From a virus, in IMG/VR virus record IMGVR_UViG_3300046010_004820, positions 1 to 39,292 of that record: a stretch of 39,292 nt of DNA; one strand, written 5' to 3'. Shown in pieces: positions 37,957 to 39,292 of the stretch. Numbering within the stretch: the first letter of the stretch is position 1; each line of letters starts with the position of its first letter. The notes under the pieces are model-generated. The model searched no databases. It had not been told where the DNA came from and saw only the letters and a program-made list of their open reading frames with translations. The position numbers were made by a program, and so were the translations under genes.

Positions 37957-38905
37957 CGAACTGGACACACCGTACTCGCTGCTGCGGGCGTACGAAGACG
38001 GGCTGACGGGGTATCTCAACGACCCTCGGGCCAAGTACGAATTCCTGGATTCGCAGAAGTACCAGTTCTTCAAAGAGCCCAACATCCAGAACTCTGGCAA
38101 GGGCAAGCGGGCCCTGCTCTGGCAGTACGCCAAGAAGTTGGACTCCAATTGTTTTACCGAGAGGCAAACGACTGGAGATTGCGTAAGCCACGGAAGCCGA
38201 AACGCACGGGACATTACCCGCGCCGTGGAAATCTTGGTGAAGCGGGAGCCCGAGGAGTGGTTCCGCATGGGGGCGACCGAGCCCACGTACGGTGCCCGAG
38301 GTCACGGTGGTGAGGGCATGGCCCCCGGCCGTGCGTCTCAGTTTGAGCGGGACGTTGGCTTCCTGGCTCGGGACAACTTCCCGGGTGTGGTGGACCTGAC
38401 GAAATACAACAGCACCATCGGCTCTCGGTGGGGCTCGTCGGGCGTGCCAGAGAAGGTGAAGGAGTTGTGCCGACGCAACAAGGTCGGCGTGATCTCCAAC
38501 GTCTTGTCGCAGGCCGACCTGATGGACGCACTGTTCAACGGGTACGCCGCACACTCAGGTCAGTCGGCGGCATGGTCGCCATCTCCGAACTCCAAGAACA
38601 TTCACCCCAGGTCATCGCCACCGTGGGGACATGACATGGTGATCGCCGGCTATGACGACACGCAGGAGTACTGGCCGTTCCGCGTGTGGTTCATCATCAA
38701 CAGCTGGGGACCGTGGAACCAGCCCGTGAAGAGTTGGCCCAAGGACTACCCCGAGCAAGTCCCCGGCATGATCGTCACCTCCGCAGACGACTTCGATGTC
38801 TGCGTCTCCGCCGGGGACTGCTGGGTGTATGGGTCAATCGATGGCTACCCCCCTCAGTCGCTGCCCGACCTCGGCTCCATCGGACTCCTGAACCATGGTG
38901 AATGA
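37949..38905 (+). CDS. Papain-like cysteine protease (C1 fold)
   Basis: 318 residues from a GTG overlapping the upstream gene. The triad is in papain order: Q73 (oxyanion), C78 (G-D-C-V-S-H-G), H228 (W-G-H-D-M-V-I-A-G) and N251 (I-I-N-S-W-G). The first 65 residues are a charged N-terminal extension; there is no signal peptide. C1 proteases are rare in phages. With the subtilase it makes two unrelated endopeptidases in one operon. Possible targets are host wall or surface proteins or virion precursors. Confidence 0.85.
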   Translation: MSDELDTPYSLLRAYEDGLTGYLNDPRAKYEFLDSQKYQFFKEPNIQNSGKGKRALLWQYAKKLDSNCFTERQTTGDCVSHGSRNARDITRAVEILVKREPEEWFRMGATEPTYGARGHGGEGMAPGRASQFERDVGFLARDNFPGVVDLTKYNSTIGSRWGSSGVPEKVKELCRRNKVGVISNVLSQADLMDALFNGYAAHSGQSAAWSPSPNSKNIHPRSSPPWGHDMVIAGYDDTQEYWPFRVWFIINSWGPWNQPVKSWPKDYPEQVPGMIVTSADDFDVCVSAGDCWVYGSIDGYPPQSLPDLGSIGLLNHGE

Positions 38906-39170
38906 ACTCATCCTGCTCCTCGGCATATCGCAGCCCGACATGACCGGGCCCGTCGCAGTGGAGGCGGCGTACCTTCTGCAAACCACATCCCCCGTGGAGA
39001 GCAAGAAGTGCTGCGGCCTGTGCAAGAACGGCAAGGTGACGCATGGGGATGGGCATGTCACGGACTGTGCCTGCCCTCCCGATTGCAAGTGCAAGACCAA
39101 GGGCGCAGTCCTCCACCCGACATCCATCCTGAAGCCGTCATGTCAGAGTTGCGTAACGCCGACGAGGTAG
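38895..39170 (+). CDS. Cys-rich small protein, 91 aa
   Basis: 91 residues with a hydrophobic N-terminus (E-L-I-L-L-L-G-I) and a compact Cys-rich stretch: C-C-G-L-C-K-N-G, then D-C-A-C-P-P-D-C-K-C and C-Q-S-C near the end. Likely binds zinc or forms disulfides. Overlaps the protease gene by 11 bases. Family unknown. Confidence 0.5.
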   Translation: MVNELILLLGISQPDMTGPVAVEAAYLLQTTSPVESKKCCGLCKNGKVTHGDGHVTDCACPPDCKCKTKGAVLHPTSILKPSCQSCVTPTR

Positions 39171-39292
39171 TGGCGGCCTGCCTGAAAGAGACGGGCGCCG
39201 GGAGATACAGCAAGCATGCAGTACAGGTGGCGAATCTGGCGATCATGCTGCTCCCAGATGGCGCGATCTCTCTCCGCTCGTATCGCCAGTCC
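39140..39292 (+). CDS. Start of a hypothetical protein (3' partial)
   Basis: ATG at 39140, open to the window edge (51 codons). It starts M-S-E-L-R-N-A-D-E-V-V-A-A-C-L-K and continues H-A-V-Q-V-A-N-L-A-I-M-L-L-P-D-G. Overlaps the previous gene by 31 bases. No family can be assigned from this fragment. Confidence 0.4.
   Translation, partial: MSELRNADEVVAACLKETGAGRYSKHAVQVANLAIMLLPDGAISLRSYRQS

Overview
The window is tailed-phage DNA with a short-tailed (podovirus-like) virion module. It shows major capsid protein, decoration protein, terminase, portal, adaptor, a nozzle-like protein, tail-spike or fiber proteins and a run of large internal virion proteins. It is GC-rich, and nearly all genes run on the + strand with ATGA, GTGA or TAATG overlaps. 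The only clear minus-strand gene is a tyrosine integrase, so the phage is probably temperate. I cannot name the host. The integrase lies beside what looks like an uncut attachment site, so this reads as free phage (or episomal) sequence and not an integrated prophage with host flanks. The first gene is cut by the left edge and the last by the right edge.

Layout. 1-2753: capsid, decoration protein and two small or disordered proteins, with a hairpin terminator after the decoration gene. 2750-8927: a well-formed sigma70-type promoter, then a GT-A glycosyltransferase, a putative small terminase, a Cys-rich mini-protein, large terminase and portal. 8927-16087: a propeller plus LamG putative receptor-binding protein, the adaptor, a repeat-rich nozzle-like protein and a beta-solenoid fiber. 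16097-24530: seven genes for putative internal or ejected virion proteins. 24510-25458: integrase, a promoter inside a nested inverted repeat, and a tRNA 5'-half that is a good attP candidate. 25688-30311: recombination and replication genes (RecE-like exonuclease, ERF annealing protein, SSB, a DEAH helicase split over two frames, a PD-(D/E)XK protein). 30311-33408: small accessory genes containing the most interesting element. 33409-33812: a structured non-coding gap. 33813-36400: endonuclease VII, HNH, a resolvase-like nuclease, a SprT-like protein with an altered motif and a DUF1599-like protein. 36393-39292: subtilase, two small exported or membrane proteins, a papain-like protease and two final small genes.

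The standout is 30852-32580. Five small genes, two of phage type, alternate with five imperfect inverted repeats having the architecture of integron attC sites: AAC-ending outer box, inner arm, loop, complementary arm with unpaired extra bases, then GTT box. Each lies directly after a stop codon or overlaps one. The inner arms resemble the usual attC consensus closely, but the outer boxes (GTTCTGG, GTTCTCA, GTTATCA) differ from canonical GTTRRRY. No integron integrase is visible. I read this as a gene-cassette array without its integrase carried in a phage accessory region. At least one gene (31902) starts inside the preceding site, so a cassette boundary lies within its reading frame.

Other points worth checking are the tRNA 5'-half with its own promoter, the helicase split exactly between its two RecA lobes, and a possible lysis region that has two proteases and no recognisable peptidoglycan hydrolase.
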